Made by a program: the position numbers and the translations under genes. Shown piece after piece: positions 41,968 to 51,072 of a stretch of DNA of 64,000 nt. Source of the DNA: Kribbella capetownensis (lineage in GTDB: Bacteria > Actinomycetota > Actinomycetes > Propionibacteriales > Kribbellaceae); contig NZ_SJKD01000001.1 in NCBI RefSeq assembly GCF_004331485.1, positions 1,550,001 through 1,614,000 of the forward strand. The letters are read 5' to 3'. The number at the start of each line of letters is the position of its first letter. Positions within the stretch are counted from its first letter, which is position 1. The notes beneath the pieces were generated by a model that did no database searches, was not told where the DNA came from, and was given only the letters and a program-made list of their open reading frames with translations.

Positions 41968-42567
41968 GTGATCCGAGTGGCTCTCGGCCATCGCGGCACG
42001 TTGGTGCGTGGTGCACTGGCCGCGGTGCTGGCAAGGGAGAACGATCTGGACGTGGTGGCCGAGCTGGACCGCTCGGAGGACGTCCTGCAGGTGGCCGGGC
42101 GACGGCCGCACGTCGTACTGCTCGACCCACAGCTGCCTGGGCGGATCCGGATCGAGGAGCTGTGCCGGAAGCTGACCGGCCGCGGTGTGCTGGTGCTGAT
42201 CGATCACGAAGCCATCGCCGCGACCAGCATCGCGCTGGTGAAGCAGGCGCCGCGGATCGGTCTGATAGCGACGGACGTGACCCCGGACCAGTTGGTGCAG
42301 GCGGTCCGGGATGTGGCGAAGGGTCTGCCCGTCGTCGACGTACGGCTTGCGGTCGCGGCGTTGAAGGCCGGCGACAACCCGTTGACCGATCGTGAGTGCG
42401 AGGTGCTGCGGCAGGTCACCACGGGTGCGACGGCGCAGGAGGTTGCCCGGACCCTCAGTCTGAGTGCCGGGACCGTACGCAACTACTTGTCCCGGATCCT
42501 GGCGAAGACCGGTTCCCGCAGCCGCATCGAGGCGATCCGGAAGGCTCAGGACGCCGGCTGGATCTGA
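41968..42567 (+). CDS. Orphan LuxR-family response regulator of the class III lanthipeptide locus
   Basis: 199 residues. The receiver domain has a candidate phospho-Asp in VVLLDPQLPG, but its N-terminus (VALGHRGTLVRGAL) lacks the acidic pair that binds Mg2+. The C-terminus is a NarL/LuxR helix-turn-helix (LTDRECEVLRQVTTGATAQEVARTLSLSAGTVRNYLSRILAKTGSRSRIEAI). RamR/AmfR-like regulators of class III clusters also lack a normal phosphorylation pocket. No kinase is adjacent. It is convergent with the last ABC exporter gene, overlapping it by 22 bp, and probably activates the lan operon. Confidence 0.85.
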   Translation: MIRVALGHRGTLVRGALAAVLARENDLDVVAELDRSEDVLQVAGRRPHVVLLDPQLPGRIRIEELCRKLTGRGVLVLIDHEAIAATSIALVKQAPRIGLIATDVTPDQLVQAVRDVAKGLPVVDVRLAVAALKAGDNPLTDRECEVLRQVTTGATAQEVARTLSLSAGTVRNYLSRILAKTGSRSRIEAIRKAQDAGWI

Positions 42568-44228
42568 CTCCTGCTGATTGTGGGGGCCCAGTTGCCGTGC
42601 AGGTCGCGGTACATGCGGGACTTGCGCATCAGGCTGACGTGCGTGCCCAGGGCTGCCTGGTTGCCGTCGAGGACCAGGATGCGGCGGGCTCGGAGTGCCG
42701 AACTGATCCGGTGTGCGATCACGATGAGCGTGCCTTCGCGTCTGGCGAACGCCTCCTCGGCGACGCGCTCGGCCTCCGGATCCAGGAAGCAGGTCGCCTC
42801 GTCGAGTACGACGAGTGGCGCAGGGGACAGGTACGCGCGGACCAGCGCGATCAACTGCCGTTCGCCGGCGGACAGTTCGCCCGGTTTGACGTCCGCGGTC
42901 AGTCCGCCGATCCGCTCGATCAGTGCCGCCGCACCGATCGCATCGACCGCGTCCGCCACCTGCGGTGTTGTTGCGTTGGGCAACAGATAGATCAGGTTGT
43001 CCAGCACGGTCCCACTGAAGACGTAGGCCTCCTGCGGGATCAGCACTCGCGTCGCGGGCGTCGCCCTGGCCGGGCGAACGCCGCCCACCAGCACCTGCCC
43101 GCTCGTGGGTGTCAGCATCCCGCACACCAGCCCGGCCAGCGTGGACTTCCCGATTCCGCTCGGTCCGACGACCGCCAGGTGCTCACCTTCGGGAATGGTC
43201 AGTTCGAGTTTGTCCAGCACAGGTTCGGCGTTCGGGCCGTAGGCGAAACTCAGCCCACGCAGGCTGACGTCGAAACCGGTGGGAGTGTCTGTGTGACCCG
43301 GCCGCTCGACCTCTGCGGAAGAGTCCAGGATCCGGCCGAGGGTGATCACGTACCGCAGACCGCTGTCGCCCAGCGCGCCCATCACCGCGTTCAGCGCCGG
43401 CTGCAACCCGATCAGCACGTAGGTCAGGCCGCCGAGCAGCGTGCCGGTGCTGACTCCACGCCCGATCAGCCAAGGTCCGGCCGCCAGCAGGATCAGCAGC
43501 GGCAGCCAACCACCGACCGCGAAGCACAGAGTCCGAAGCGCGGCAACCTTCGCGAGTGCGCGCTCGGCCGCCGCGTGCGCCTCGATCGGATCGCCCACCA
43601 AGCGCCCGGCGAACTCCTCGGTCCCGGCCGCCGTAATGTCCCGCACCCCGCCGAACACCATCCCGGCCGATGCCGCGAGGTCCTCGTCCGCCTGCAACGA
43701 CGCTCGCACCCGATCCGCTGCCATCCCCAGCACCGCGAGCGACAACGCAAACCCCAGCAGGAAAGGCGGTACGACGAACGCCGCGACCAACGGCGCCAGC
43801 GACAACAAGCCTGTCAGTACGCCGAACAACGTGACGGCAAAACTGCGGATCACCAGGACCAACCCGGCGAACGTGTCCCGAACGATCTCCACCTGCCGGT
43901 TCAACCGCGCCACGGCACTGTCGTCCCCGGTCCGCAGGGCGCCGGCGACAACGCGTCGTACCAGGTCGTCCCTGACGGGCTCGACGAGATCGCCGAGGCG
44001 GCCGTACACCTGACGTGCTCCGGCCGCGCCCAGACAGGCCGTCGCGACCAGTCCGCCGAGCCAGGCGATGCCCTGCCAGACGTGGCCGCCGAGAAAGTTG
44101 TCGGTCGCGTGCGCGACCGCGATGCCGTAGACCGCGGTCGGCAGGATCTCCGGGATCAACCAGGCGATCAGCCTGGTCGTCGCCCGCTTCCGCAGCGCCG
44201 CGGCGCCGTATCTCAGTTCGCGCTTCAT
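42546..44228 (-). CDS. ABC exporter, fused permease and ATPase (second of pair)
   Basis: 560 residues. The N-terminal half has about six transmembrane helices (for example FAVTLFGVLTGLLSLAPLVAAFVVPPFLLGFAL). The C-terminal nucleotide-binding domain shows Walker A VVGPSGIGKSTLAGLVCG, Q-loop ATRVLIPQEAYVFSGT, signature LSAGERQLIALVRAYL, Walker B PLVVLDEATCFLDPEAE and the H-loop IVIAHRISS. It pairs with the upstream ABC protein, overlapping it by four bases (ATGA), so they probably form a heterodimer exporting the lanthipeptide made by LanKC. Its 3' end overlaps the convergent regulator by 22 bp. Confidence 0.9.
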   Translation of the reverse strand: MKRELRYGAAALRKRATTRLIAWLIPEILPTAVYGIAVAHATDNFLGGHVWQGIAWLGGLVATACLGAAGARQVYGRLGDLVEPVRDDLVRRVVAGALRTGDDSAVARLNRQVEIVRDTFAGLVLVIRSFAVTLFGVLTGLLSLAPLVAAFVVPPFLLGFALSLAVLGMAADRVRASLQADEDLAASAGMVFGGVRDITAAGTEEFAGRLVGDPIEAHAAAERALAKVAALRTLCFAVGGWLPLLILLAAGPWLIGRGVSTGTLLGGLTYVLIGLQPALNAVMGALGDSGLRYVITLGRILDSSAEVERPGHTDTPTGFDVSLRGLSFAYGPNAEPVLDKLELTIPEGEHLAVVGPSGIGKSTLAGLVCGMLTPTSGQVLVGGVRPARATPATRVLIPQEAYVFSGTVLDNLIYLLPNATTPQVADAVDAIGAAALIERIGGLTADVKPGELSAGERQLIALVRAYLSPAPLVVLDEATCFLDPEAERVAEEAFARREGTLIVIAHRISSALRARRILVLDGNQAALGTHVSLMRKSRMYRDLHGNWAPTISRSQIQPAS

Positions 44229-45877
44229 CCAAAGACTTCGCGGTACGACGTGTGCTGCCAGAGGTCAGCGTGTGGGCCGATGGCACGGACGCGGCCGTGG
44301 TCGAGCCAGACGACGAGGTCCGCGCGGGCGGCGGTGGCGGGGCGGTGGGTGACGATCAGGCGGGTCCGGTGATGGCGATCCTCGGTGAGGGTCCGGCTGA
44401 TCTGCCGCTCAGTGGCTGTGTCCAGGCTGGAGGTCGCATCGTCCAGCACCAGTAGGCGGTCCGCCGACCAGGCCCGGGCGAGGCCGAGGCGTTGCCGTTC
44501 ACCGCCGGACATCGGTGCCTTGCGCAACGAGGTGAAGTACCCGTCCGGCAGCCGGCTGACGAAGTCGTGGGCGTGCGTTGCGCGGGCCGCGGCCAGCGTG
44601 CGGACCGGGCTGATCGTCTCGGGCGCGATCGCCTCGCCGATCGTCCGGCCGACCAGTTGCGGACGTTCGAAGGCGCAACCGACCGCGCAGCGTAGAGCAT
44701 TTCGGCTGACGGCCTGCAGCGGTACGCCGTCCAGCGAGACCTGGCCGGTCGACGGGTCGCGCAACCTCGCGGCGATCGCAGCCAGCACCGACTTGCCGGC
44801 GCCGCTCGGACCGACCACGGCGACGGTGGCGCCGCCGGGAAGGTCGAGATTCACGTTGTCCAGCAGGACATTTCCGCCCGCGATCACGCTGACGCCGTTG
44901 AACGTCAGGTGGCCGGTCCCCTTCGGCAGTGCGAGCGTGCCGTGCGCGACCGACTCGATCGCGAGCACCTCACGGGCCCGATGCACACCGGCCTTGGCGC
45001 GGGCGATCTCGCCGATCACCCCGGTCAGGTTGCCGAGGCCTGCGCCGAGTACGGCGTACTGGGACGCGGCGAACAACTCGCCCGCGGTGATCCGGCCGGA
45101 CGCGAGCTGGAGCCCGCCCACGGCCAGTATGGCGACGAGCACGAGCGGACCGACGATCGCAGCCTGTGCGCCGGAGCGGGCCAGGACGCACCAGGTGACG
45201 ACGCCGTGCTTGTGCAACTCGGGCAGGAGGCCGAGGATGCGGCCTTCCTCGCGGGCCGTCGTACCGGCGGCGGCGATCGTACGGATGCCTGTGAGGGATT
45301 CGGACAGCAGCGCAGCGATCCGGCCCTGGGTTTCCTGGTAGGCCAGACTGACGTCGGCGGTCCGCTTCGCAAACGTCCACAGGACGAGGATCACGAGCAC
45401 TACTCCGCCGAAGAACGCTGCGGCGAGCCAGGGGTCGATCACCGCGAGCAGGACCAGACTGCCCACCGGCGGAGCGATCGCGGCGATCGCGGTCACAGCG
45501 GCCGGACCGGCCTGGGCGGCGTCGGTGGCGTTGGCTGAGACGCGGGTGACGAGGTCGCCGGTCTCGAAGCTGCGGGTACCTTCCGGGCCACCGTGGACGA
45601 TCTGCCTCACCAACCGATGCCGCAGCCAGGCAGTCGTTTCGGCGACACAGGCAGCGCCGACGAACGCATCGACGATGCTGGCGGCGATCCCGAGTCCGAT
45701 CACTCCGGCGGCCGCGATCAGCCAACGGGTGTACCCATCTCCGGCCACGATCGAGTCGACCGAACGGCCGAGGATCGTCGGCAGGGCAAGCGTGACGCCG
45801 CTGCCGATCAGTGCGTTGAGACCGATCACCGGCAGCCAGCCGCGGCTGTGCTTGGCGACCTCGCCGAAGGTGATCAC
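44225..45877 (-). CDS. ABC exporter, fused permease and ATPase (first of pair)
   Basis: 550 residues from GTG 45877, whose GTGA overlaps the prolyl oligopeptidase stop by four bases. Six hydrophobic helices are followed by the ATPase: Walker A VVGPSGAGKSVLAAIAARL, Q-loop VGCAFERPQLVGRT (Gln displaced to an Arg/Pro context, so this site may be degenerate), signature MSGGERQRLGLARAWS, Walker B LLVLDDATSSLDTA with Asp in place of the catalytic Glu, H-loop LIVTHRPAT. The Walker B change suggests one weak ATP site in a heterodimer, a common arrangement. It is coupled to the second ABC gene (ATGA overlap). Confidence 0.9.
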   Translation of the reverse strand: MITFGEVAKHSRGWLPVIGLNALIGSGVTLALPTILGRSVDSIVAGDGYTRWLIAAAGVIGLGIAASIVDAFVGAACVAETTAWLRHRLVRQIVHGGPEGTRSFETGDLVTRVSANATDAAQAGPAAVTAIAAIAPPVGSLVLLAVIDPWLAAAFFGGVVLVILVLWTFAKRTADVSLAYQETQGRIAALLSESLTGIRTIAAAGTTAREEGRILGLLPELHKHGVVTWCVLARSGAQAAIVGPLVLVAILAVGGLQLASGRITAGELFAASQYAVLGAGLGNLTGVIGEIARAKAGVHRAREVLAIESVAHGTLALPKGTGHLTFNGVSVIAGGNVLLDNVNLDLPGGATVAVVGPSGAGKSVLAAIAARLRDPSTGQVSLDGVPLQAVSRNALRCAVGCAFERPQLVGRTIGEAIAPETISPVRTLAAARATHAHDFVSRLPDGYFTSLRKAPMSGGERQRLGLARAWSADRLLVLDDATSSLDTATERQISRTLTEDRHHRTRLIVTHRPATAARADLVVWLDHGRVRAIGPHADLWQHTSYREVFG

Positions 45878-47802
45878 GACGCCAGCCCGGTTTGGCCGGC
45901 GACGAACGCCAGTATGTCGGCTGCCAGACTGATGCCTCCGGTCGCGTGGCCGGCATCGAGCTCGAGACGCAGCAGCACCGGACGCTCGCCCGCGGTCGCG
46001 TGCTGGAGCGCGGCGCACATCTTCCTGGCGTGCAAGGGATCCACGCGCGTGTCGTTCCCGAACGCCGTCAGGAGGACGGCCGGGTACTTCACGCCTTCGG
46101 CGACACGATGGTACGGCGAGTAGGACAGCAACGTCCTGAACTGGTGGGGATCGGACGCGGACCCGAACTCCGGCACCCAGCGCTCACCGAGACCTGACAG
46201 CTCGTACCTCGCCATGTCCGTCAGCGGCGCCGAGCAGACGGCGGCCGCGAACAACTCCGGGCGCTGGGTGAGTGCTGCGGCAACCAGAAGGCCACCGTTC
46301 GACTCGCCGCACGCCGCGAGCTGATCGGCTGTGGTCCAACCGGTCGCGATCAGGTGCTCGGCGGCCGCGATGAAGTCGTCGAAGACCTTCTGCTTCTGGT
46401 CCAGGATCCCGGCCCGGTGGGAAGCTTCACCGTGCTCGCCGCCGCCGCGGACAGTGGCGGTCACGAAGACGCCGCCGGCCTCGACCCAGGCGAGCGTGAA
46501 CGCGGAGTACGTCGGGGTGAGGGACTGGCCGAAACCGCCGTACCCGTAGAGGATCGTCGGTCGCGGTCCTTCGGTCCCCGGCTTGGCGATCGCGAGGAGT
46601 TGGAGCTCGGTGCCGTCGGGCGAGGTGTAGGTGAGGCGGTGCGACTCGGCGTCCGAGACCACGCCGGGTGCGTGCGACCAGAGCGTCGTACTGCCGGTGG
46701 TGGCGTCGTAGCAGTAGACGGCCGTTGGGGTGACGCTGTCGGTGTAGGTGAACCAGGCCTGGGTGCCGCCGCCCGGTCGCGTCGTCAGAGAGCCTACGGA
46801 CCCTGGGAGTTCGACGGAGCCGATTCGCGTGCCGGTCGCTCGGTCGTGGATCGTGATCTCGTCGGTGTGGCTGACGAGGATGTGCTCGTCGAGGATCGCA
46901 AGGCCGGTCAGCGGTGCGCCGGGATCGATGAAGTCGTCCCAGCTCGAAGGGTTGTTGGGCTCGCCGATGCAGATTCGGCCGGTAGACGCGTCGCGGGTGG
47001 TGACGACGTACAAGCGGCCGTCGGGTCCCACCGTCATGATCGTGAGGGCGTCGATGTCCTGCTGCACGGGGATGGGTGGTTCGTCCGTGGCGAGGTCGGC
47101 GAGCCAGAGGTCGTTCGCCGTACCGCGGGAGGCGGAGATCGTCAGCCAGCGACCGTCATGACTGAGCTCGAGCCCGTACGACGCCTCGGTCGCGAGGATC
47201 GTGGTGTCGTCGGGGTCGTTCAGGTGGCGATGCCGTACCTGGCGGAAACGCACGTAGTAGAAGGACTTGCCGTCCGGGAGCCAGGCGATGGGGGAGTAGC
47301 GGCAACCGTCGATCGGGCCGTCGACGGGTTGACCGGTGGTCACGTCGAGGACGTACAGGACGGACTGCTCGGTGCCGCCTTGTGAGACCTGGAAGGCGAG
47401 GAGGCTGCCATCGGGTGACGGCTGCCAGCCGTCCAGAGTGGTGCGCCCGCTGGGGTCGAGTTGCAAAGGGTCGAGGAGCACGTGCTCGTCGACGTACAGG
47501 ATCGGGTGCTGTCGGCCCGGATCGCGGCGGAGCGTGAAGCAATGGTCGCCGCGCCAACTGGGGACGGAGACGCTGCCGACGTTCGAGAGGGTCTTCACAC
47601 TGGTGCGGAACCGGAACCGGTTCGTCAGCGTGGCGGCATGAGTCAGCCACAGCTCGTCTTGGTCCGCCTGCCACCGTTGGGCCTCGGCCGACTCGCGGTC
47701 TTCGAGCCAGCGGTACGGATCCGCGACGGAACAGCCGTGCACCTGCTCCACGAGCGGGAGCCGCTCGGCGCATGGATAGGACTGCACGGAGGTACCCAAC
47801 AC
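45874..47802 (-). CDS. flaP: Prolyl oligopeptidase (S9A), leader protease of the class III lanthipeptide
   Basis: About 642 residues (GTG 47802 with an AGGAG site; an in-frame GTG lies at 47823). The N-terminal part is the seven-bladed beta propeller (GWQPSPDGSLLAFQVS and similar repeats). The C-terminal alpha/beta hydrolase domain has the nucleophile in CGESNGGLLVAAAL (Ser about 498), Asp in AFGNDTRVDP and His in DAGHATGG. YGYGGFGQSLTPTY is a family landmark. In the flavipeptin pathway a prolyl oligopeptidase cleaves the modified peptide after a proline; the precursor here has ETP near residue 12 and a second proline at 36. Coupled to both exporters downstream and separated from the precursor gene by a hairpin. 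Confidence 0.93.
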   Translation of the reverse strand: MLGTSVQSYPCAERLPLVEQVHGCSVADPYRWLEDRESAEAQRWQADQDELWLTHAATLTNRFRFRTSVKTLSNVGSVSVPSWRGDHCFTLRRDPGRQHPILYVDEHVLLDPLQLDPSGRTTLDGWQPSPDGSLLAFQVSQGGTEQSVLYVLDVTTGQPVDGPIDGCRYSPIAWLPDGKSFYYVRFRQVRHRHLNDPDDTTILATEASYGLELSHDGRWLTISASRGTANDLWLADLATDEPPIPVQQDIDALTIMTVGPDGRLYVVTTRDASTGRICIGEPNNPSSWDDFIDPGAPLTGLAILDEHILVSHTDEITIHDRATGTRIGSVELPGSVGSLTTRPGGGTQAWFTYTDSVTPTAVYCYDATTGSTTLWSHAPGVVSDAESHRLTYTSPDGTELQLLAIAKPGTEGPRPTILYGYGGFGQSLTPTYSAFTLAWVEAGGVFVTATVRGGGEHGEASHRAGILDQKQKVFDDFIAAAEHLIATGWTTADQLAACGESNGGLLVAAALTQRPELFAAAVCSAPLTDMARYELSGLGERWVPEFGSASDPHQFRTLLSYSPYHRVAEGVKYPAVLLTAFGNDTRVDPLHARKMCAALQHATAGERPVLLRLELDAGHATGGISLAADILAFVAGQTGLAS

Positions 47803-47906
47803 TCCACTCCTTCCGTCCGGCACAACGTCAGCCGCCCGGCGACCGAGGCGAGTCGGTCACCGGTGATCGGGTCGGACGTGCCCTGCGGCACGGCCGAAGG
47901 CAGTTC

Positions 47907-47940
47907 GGCCCCGGGTGGGGTATGCCGCCCACCCAGGGCC
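47907..47940 (-). terminator. Hairpin between precursor and prolyl oligopeptidase genes
   Basis: On the minus strand GGCCCTGGGTGGG (47940-47928) pairs with CCCACCCGGGGCC (47919-47907), 13 bp with one wobble and an 8-base loop. It begins 13 bases after the precursor stop. No T-run. It may be a partial terminator or RNA-stabilising stem that raises precursor levels over downstream genes. Confidence 0.65.
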
Positions 47941-47953
47941 TCAGAACCACCGA

Positions 47954-48091
47954 TCAGTGGCAGAGCAGAAGGCTCAGGTTGCTCGGGGTCTGCGAAGCGC
48001 AGCCCAGCACGGTCAGCGTGGAGCCGCCGTGGTGGTGGCCGCCGTGGCCGTAGCCCGGGGTCTCCAGACCCTGAAGGTCGAGAAGTGCCAT
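47954..48091 (-). CDS. flaA: Class III lanthipeptide precursor peptide
   Basis: 45 residues from ATG 48091, with a near-perfect GAAGGAGGTG ribosome site that overlaps the end of the LanKC gene; only three bases separate stop and start. The leader begins MALLDLQGLETPGYGHGG; LLDLQ is the conserved leader box (LFDLQ in RamS). A His/Gly linker (HHHGG) precedes two ring modules: STLTVLGC (Ser24, Thr27, Cys31) and SNLSLLLC (Ser37, Ser40, Cys44), both fitting Ser/Thr-x2-Ser/Thr-x3-Cys, which forms lanthionine or labionin. Pro12 and Pro36 are possible cleavage sites for the prolyl oligopeptidase. The C-terminus is a single His after the last Cys. Architecture fits flavipeptin-type products. Confidence 0.92.
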   Translation of the reverse strand: MALLDLQGLETPGYGHGGHHHGGSTLTVLGCASQTPSNLSLLLCH

Positions 48092-48094
48092 GTT

Positions 48095-50671
48095 TTACAC
48101 CTCCTTCGGTGCAGATCGCCGCGATGTTGACTCGGACCACTGGGGAGGTCCGAGGAACGGGAGGGACGCCGGCGCGTCGTGCAGCGCCGTTCCCAGGGCC
48201 AGCAGTACGCCGGCCGATCCGGTCGCCAGGTCCATCGACAGACGGAGCAACTGGTTGCCGGGGTACGCGAGACCGCCTTGGTACGGCATCGCGTGCCAAC
48301 CGAGCCCGTACACCAGGTCGTCGACCGTTACCTGTTCCTCGCCGAGTGAGGCGGCTGTGAGGAGCAGGCCGGCGCGACCCATGAACAGACCGGGCTGGAC
48401 GTAGTAGGAGCAATGCGTCACCCGCTGGAGCTCGGCGAGCGTCGCCGTGAGCTCATCGGACGGACGGTGGCGCAGATACCGCTCGAGGACGAGCGCGACA
48501 CCGGCCGAGCCCTCTTCCAGGTATGGCAGGGTCCGCCAGCCCTGGTCGACCTGCCGCATCCCGTCCGGGGTGAGCGTCGTACGTCGGAGGTCCTGCTTGA
48601 TGGCGATCTCGGCCAGGTCGAGCAGCCCGGTGTCACCCAGTTGCTCGAACGCCTCCAGGAACAAGAGCGCCGGCCCGGACGACCCGTGCATCAACCCGGC
48701 CCGCGCTTGCTGACCGCCGCTGACCTCGGGTACGTCGGTGACGTCCCCGAGCCGGTCAGCGACCAGGTCGAGCACGCGGACCGCCTTCGCCCGAAGGGCC
48801 GGCTCGGTGTCGAAGTGCAGGAGGTTGAGGCCGATGCCGGCCAGTCCGGAGTGCAAGCCGAGCTCGCGGGAGCTCCAGTCGTCCGCGAGTGTGCGGTCGA
48901 CGAGATCCAGTGCGTCCTGGCGGTATCCGAGCTCGTCGAGGACGTGCGCGACACCGTGCAGACCGTCGTACAGTCCGGGACCGGTCTCCGTGCCCACGGC
49001 CCGCTTCCGCAGCCATTCGTCGTACTCCGGGAAGCGGTCGGCGCCGGTCTTGGCGAGTGCGTACAGGATGCCCGCGGCGCCGGTGGCGAGGTCGATGCCG
49101 CCGCCGTCGCGGAACTGCGCGATGTCGCCGGGGAACAGCCGGTCGGTGCGTCCGGGGGTCGCGCTCGCGACGATGGATCGGGTCAGTGCCTCGCGGACCT
49201 CGGGCCAGTCGGCCTCGCCGGGAAGGGCCAGGTCGACCATCTCCGGGTCGTGCGTGGCCTGCGGTCCGACGATGGTCCGGACGGCTTCCTCGACGGTCGC
49301 CCTCGGCACCGGGAAAGTCTCGGTGATCATGTCGGCGAGCTGGAATGCCTTGCCAGGATGGAGATTCAGCAGGATCGTTGCCTGCGGTGCATAGACGCCA
49401 AGCGCGATACAGGCCAACGCATAGCGGTCGACGTCGACGCCCTGGCGATCGCCGGGAGCTGCGTAGCCGGGATGCGCGAGGGTCGAGCGGGCCTTGTCCT
49501 CGGCCCGAGTCGCGACCTCGAAGTCGATCAGCGTGAGCCGGCCGTCGACGTCGAGCAGAACGTTGTCAGGATGCAGGTCGCAGAACACCACGCCGCGCTC
49601 GTGCAGCTGCCCGACCGCTTCCGCGACCTTGCCGACCATCTGCGCGGCCCACTCGGCGTACTCCGCCTTGTCAGCCTCGGTCGCATCCGGGTGCGTCAGC
49701 GGATAGCGCCGTACCAGCTCCCGTTGCAGCGACACCGAGTCGATGTGCTCCTGCACGAGGAAGTGATGCTCACCGAGCTGGAGGTAGTCATGCAGCTTCG
49801 GTACGACGTCCAGGCCGTCGAGCTGCTCGAGGATGTCCTTCTCGTGGGCGATCCGGGCGACCGCATCACGGCCGGCCATGTCCAGACCGGCGTACGGGCG
49901 GCCTTCCTTGAGGACGACGCGATCACCGGTCTCGTTGTGGTGGCCGAGGTAAACGCCGCCGCCGTTGGAGAACTGGATGACGCCGTCGATCGTGTACGCG
50001 AGGTCGTTGGTCGTGACGGCGTTGCGCGCGTCGAGCTGCGGCCGCAGGAAGTCCGGCAACGTCACCCAGGAGGGCACCGCGAACGTCGGGCCCCGATGGT
50101 CCGGGACGAGCCGGCCCTGGTCGTCCTCGAGTGCCAGCACCCGCTCGCCTGTCGGCGACAGACAGAACCTGCTGACGAAGGCGCCGTACCGGACGAAGAG
50201 TGGACCCTCGCCGTAGCGCAGATCGCTCAGGATATAGGGGCCTTTGACACCCTGGAGGATGCCGTCGAGCTCCTTGAGGACAAGCTCGAGCTGTGCTTCG
50301 TCGGTCGGGTAGATCGTCACGAGCTTGCCACTCGATCCGCGCGGAGCGGCCTTCGAGTTGACCATCACGAGGACGGGCTCGTTGCGGAGGAACTTGAACG
50401 CGATGCCGCGCGGGACGCAGTACTCCCAGACGGCCTCGAGCGTCCGTTCGACATCCGCGAGGCGGGCCGACACGTGGATCTTCCAGCCCTGGGCGGGAAG
50501 CTTCAGCTCGTTGGGTGCGTAGTGCATCCAGGTCTCCCCGGGCACATGCCGCCACCGGTCCGGGACAGCCCGGCCGGCCAAGGCGAAGTCCGGGTGCTGG
50601 GCACCACGATTGGCCGGCGACTCGTAGAACGTCCGGTCCGCAAGGCAGTAGAACTCGTAACTCTCGTGCAT
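48095..50671 (-). CDS. lanKC: Class III lanthipeptide synthetase LanKC
   Basis: 858 residues from ATG 50671; an ORF from 50770 lacks support. Order: N-terminal lyase domain (about 1-200, YEFYCLADRTFYESP, IHVSARLADVERTLEAVWEYC, RGSSGKLVTIYPTDE), Ser/Thr kinase-like domain (VVLKEGRPYAGLD, EQLDGLDVVPKLHDYL, VFCDLHPDNVLLDVDGRLTLIDFEVATR), and a LanC-like C-terminal domain with GLHSGLAGIGLNLL and GLMHGSSGPALLFLEAF but no zinc-binding Cys-Cys-His set, as expected for class III and not IV. It phosphorylates, eliminates and cyclises Ser/Thr and Cys of the precursor encoded next to it. Head of the operon. Confidence 0.95.
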   Translation of the reverse strand: MHESYEFYCLADRTFYESPANRGAQHPDFALAGRAVPDRWRHVPGETWMHYAPNELKLPAQGWKIHVSARLADVERTLEAVWEYCVPRGIAFKFLRNEPVLVMVNSKAAPRGSSGKLVTIYPTDEAQLELVLKELDGILQGVKGPYILSDLRYGEGPLFVRYGAFVSRFCLSPTGERVLALEDDQGRLVPDHRGPTFAVPSWVTLPDFLRPQLDARNAVTTNDLAYTIDGVIQFSNGGGVYLGHHNETGDRVVLKEGRPYAGLDMAGRDAVARIAHEKDILEQLDGLDVVPKLHDYLQLGEHHFLVQEHIDSVSLQRELVRRYPLTHPDATEADKAEYAEWAAQMVGKVAEAVGQLHERGVVFCDLHPDNVLLDVDGRLTLIDFEVATRAEDKARSTLAHPGYAAPGDRQGVDVDRYALACIALGVYAPQATILLNLHPGKAFQLADMITETFPVPRATVEEAVRTIVGPQATHDPEMVDLALPGEADWPEVREALTRSIVASATPGRTDRLFPGDIAQFRDGGGIDLATGAAGILYALAKTGADRFPEYDEWLRKRAVGTETGPGLYDGLHGVAHVLDELGYRQDALDLVDRTLADDWSSRELGLHSGLAGIGLNLLHFDTEPALRAKAVRVLDLVADRLGDVTDVPEVSGGQQARAGLMHGSSGPALLFLEAFEQLGDTGLLDLAEIAIKQDLRRTTLTPDGMRQVDQGWRTLPYLEEGSAGVALVLERYLRHRPSDELTATLAELQRVTHCSYYVQPGLFMGRAGLLLTAASLGEEQVTVDDLVYGLGWHAMPYQGGLAYPGNQLLRLSMDLATGSAGVLLALGTALHDAPASLPFLGPPQWSESTSRRSAPKEV

Positions 50672-51072
50672 GACTGTCCGACCCCCTCTCGTGGTGCCCC
50701 GCACATCTTGGACACCCGGACAGGGGTCGGCGTAGTGCACGATGTCATCACTCTGGTGTGAGGAATCCACACACTACGAGTGAGTAACTAAACACTCTTC
50801 GTTACCGCACCGCGCGTTCTGAGCGCGAAATCGCCCGTTACAACACGTCAATTCATCCCGGTGCCGTCACAGCCCGTAACCCAAGCCACCCTCACTCGTG
50901 CAAGATCCTTCACGCCGCGGGCAGTTCGGCAGCCCAGCGCCAACAGATGTCAACAGCATGCTGGGATGACTGGCCAGCACGTCCGGCCAGCAGGCCTCGC
51001 ACACAGCCCGCATCGCGCCGCGCTCGTCGCGTGAGAGCGGCCTCCAGGTCCGTCGACATACCTGAGATCATG
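50672..51072. promoter_or_regulatory. Promoter region of the class III lanthipeptide operon
   Basis: No gene is convincing over the 400 bases. Near 50755-50805, overlapping short inverted repeats occur: GTGTG/CACAC (50756-50760/50768-50772), GAGTG/CACTC (50778-50782/50793-50797) and GTAAC/GTTAC (50784-50788/50801-50805), the last with a 12-bp spacer. They suit a dimeric regulator such as the orphan response regulator. A weak 49-aa frame (51059-50910, minus) has mixed codon use and is probably not a gene. Confidence 0.4.

Noticed and set aside
50910..51059. 49-aa frame downstream of the lipoprotein fragment
   Set aside because: No ribosome site, mixed third-position composition and no recognisable family.
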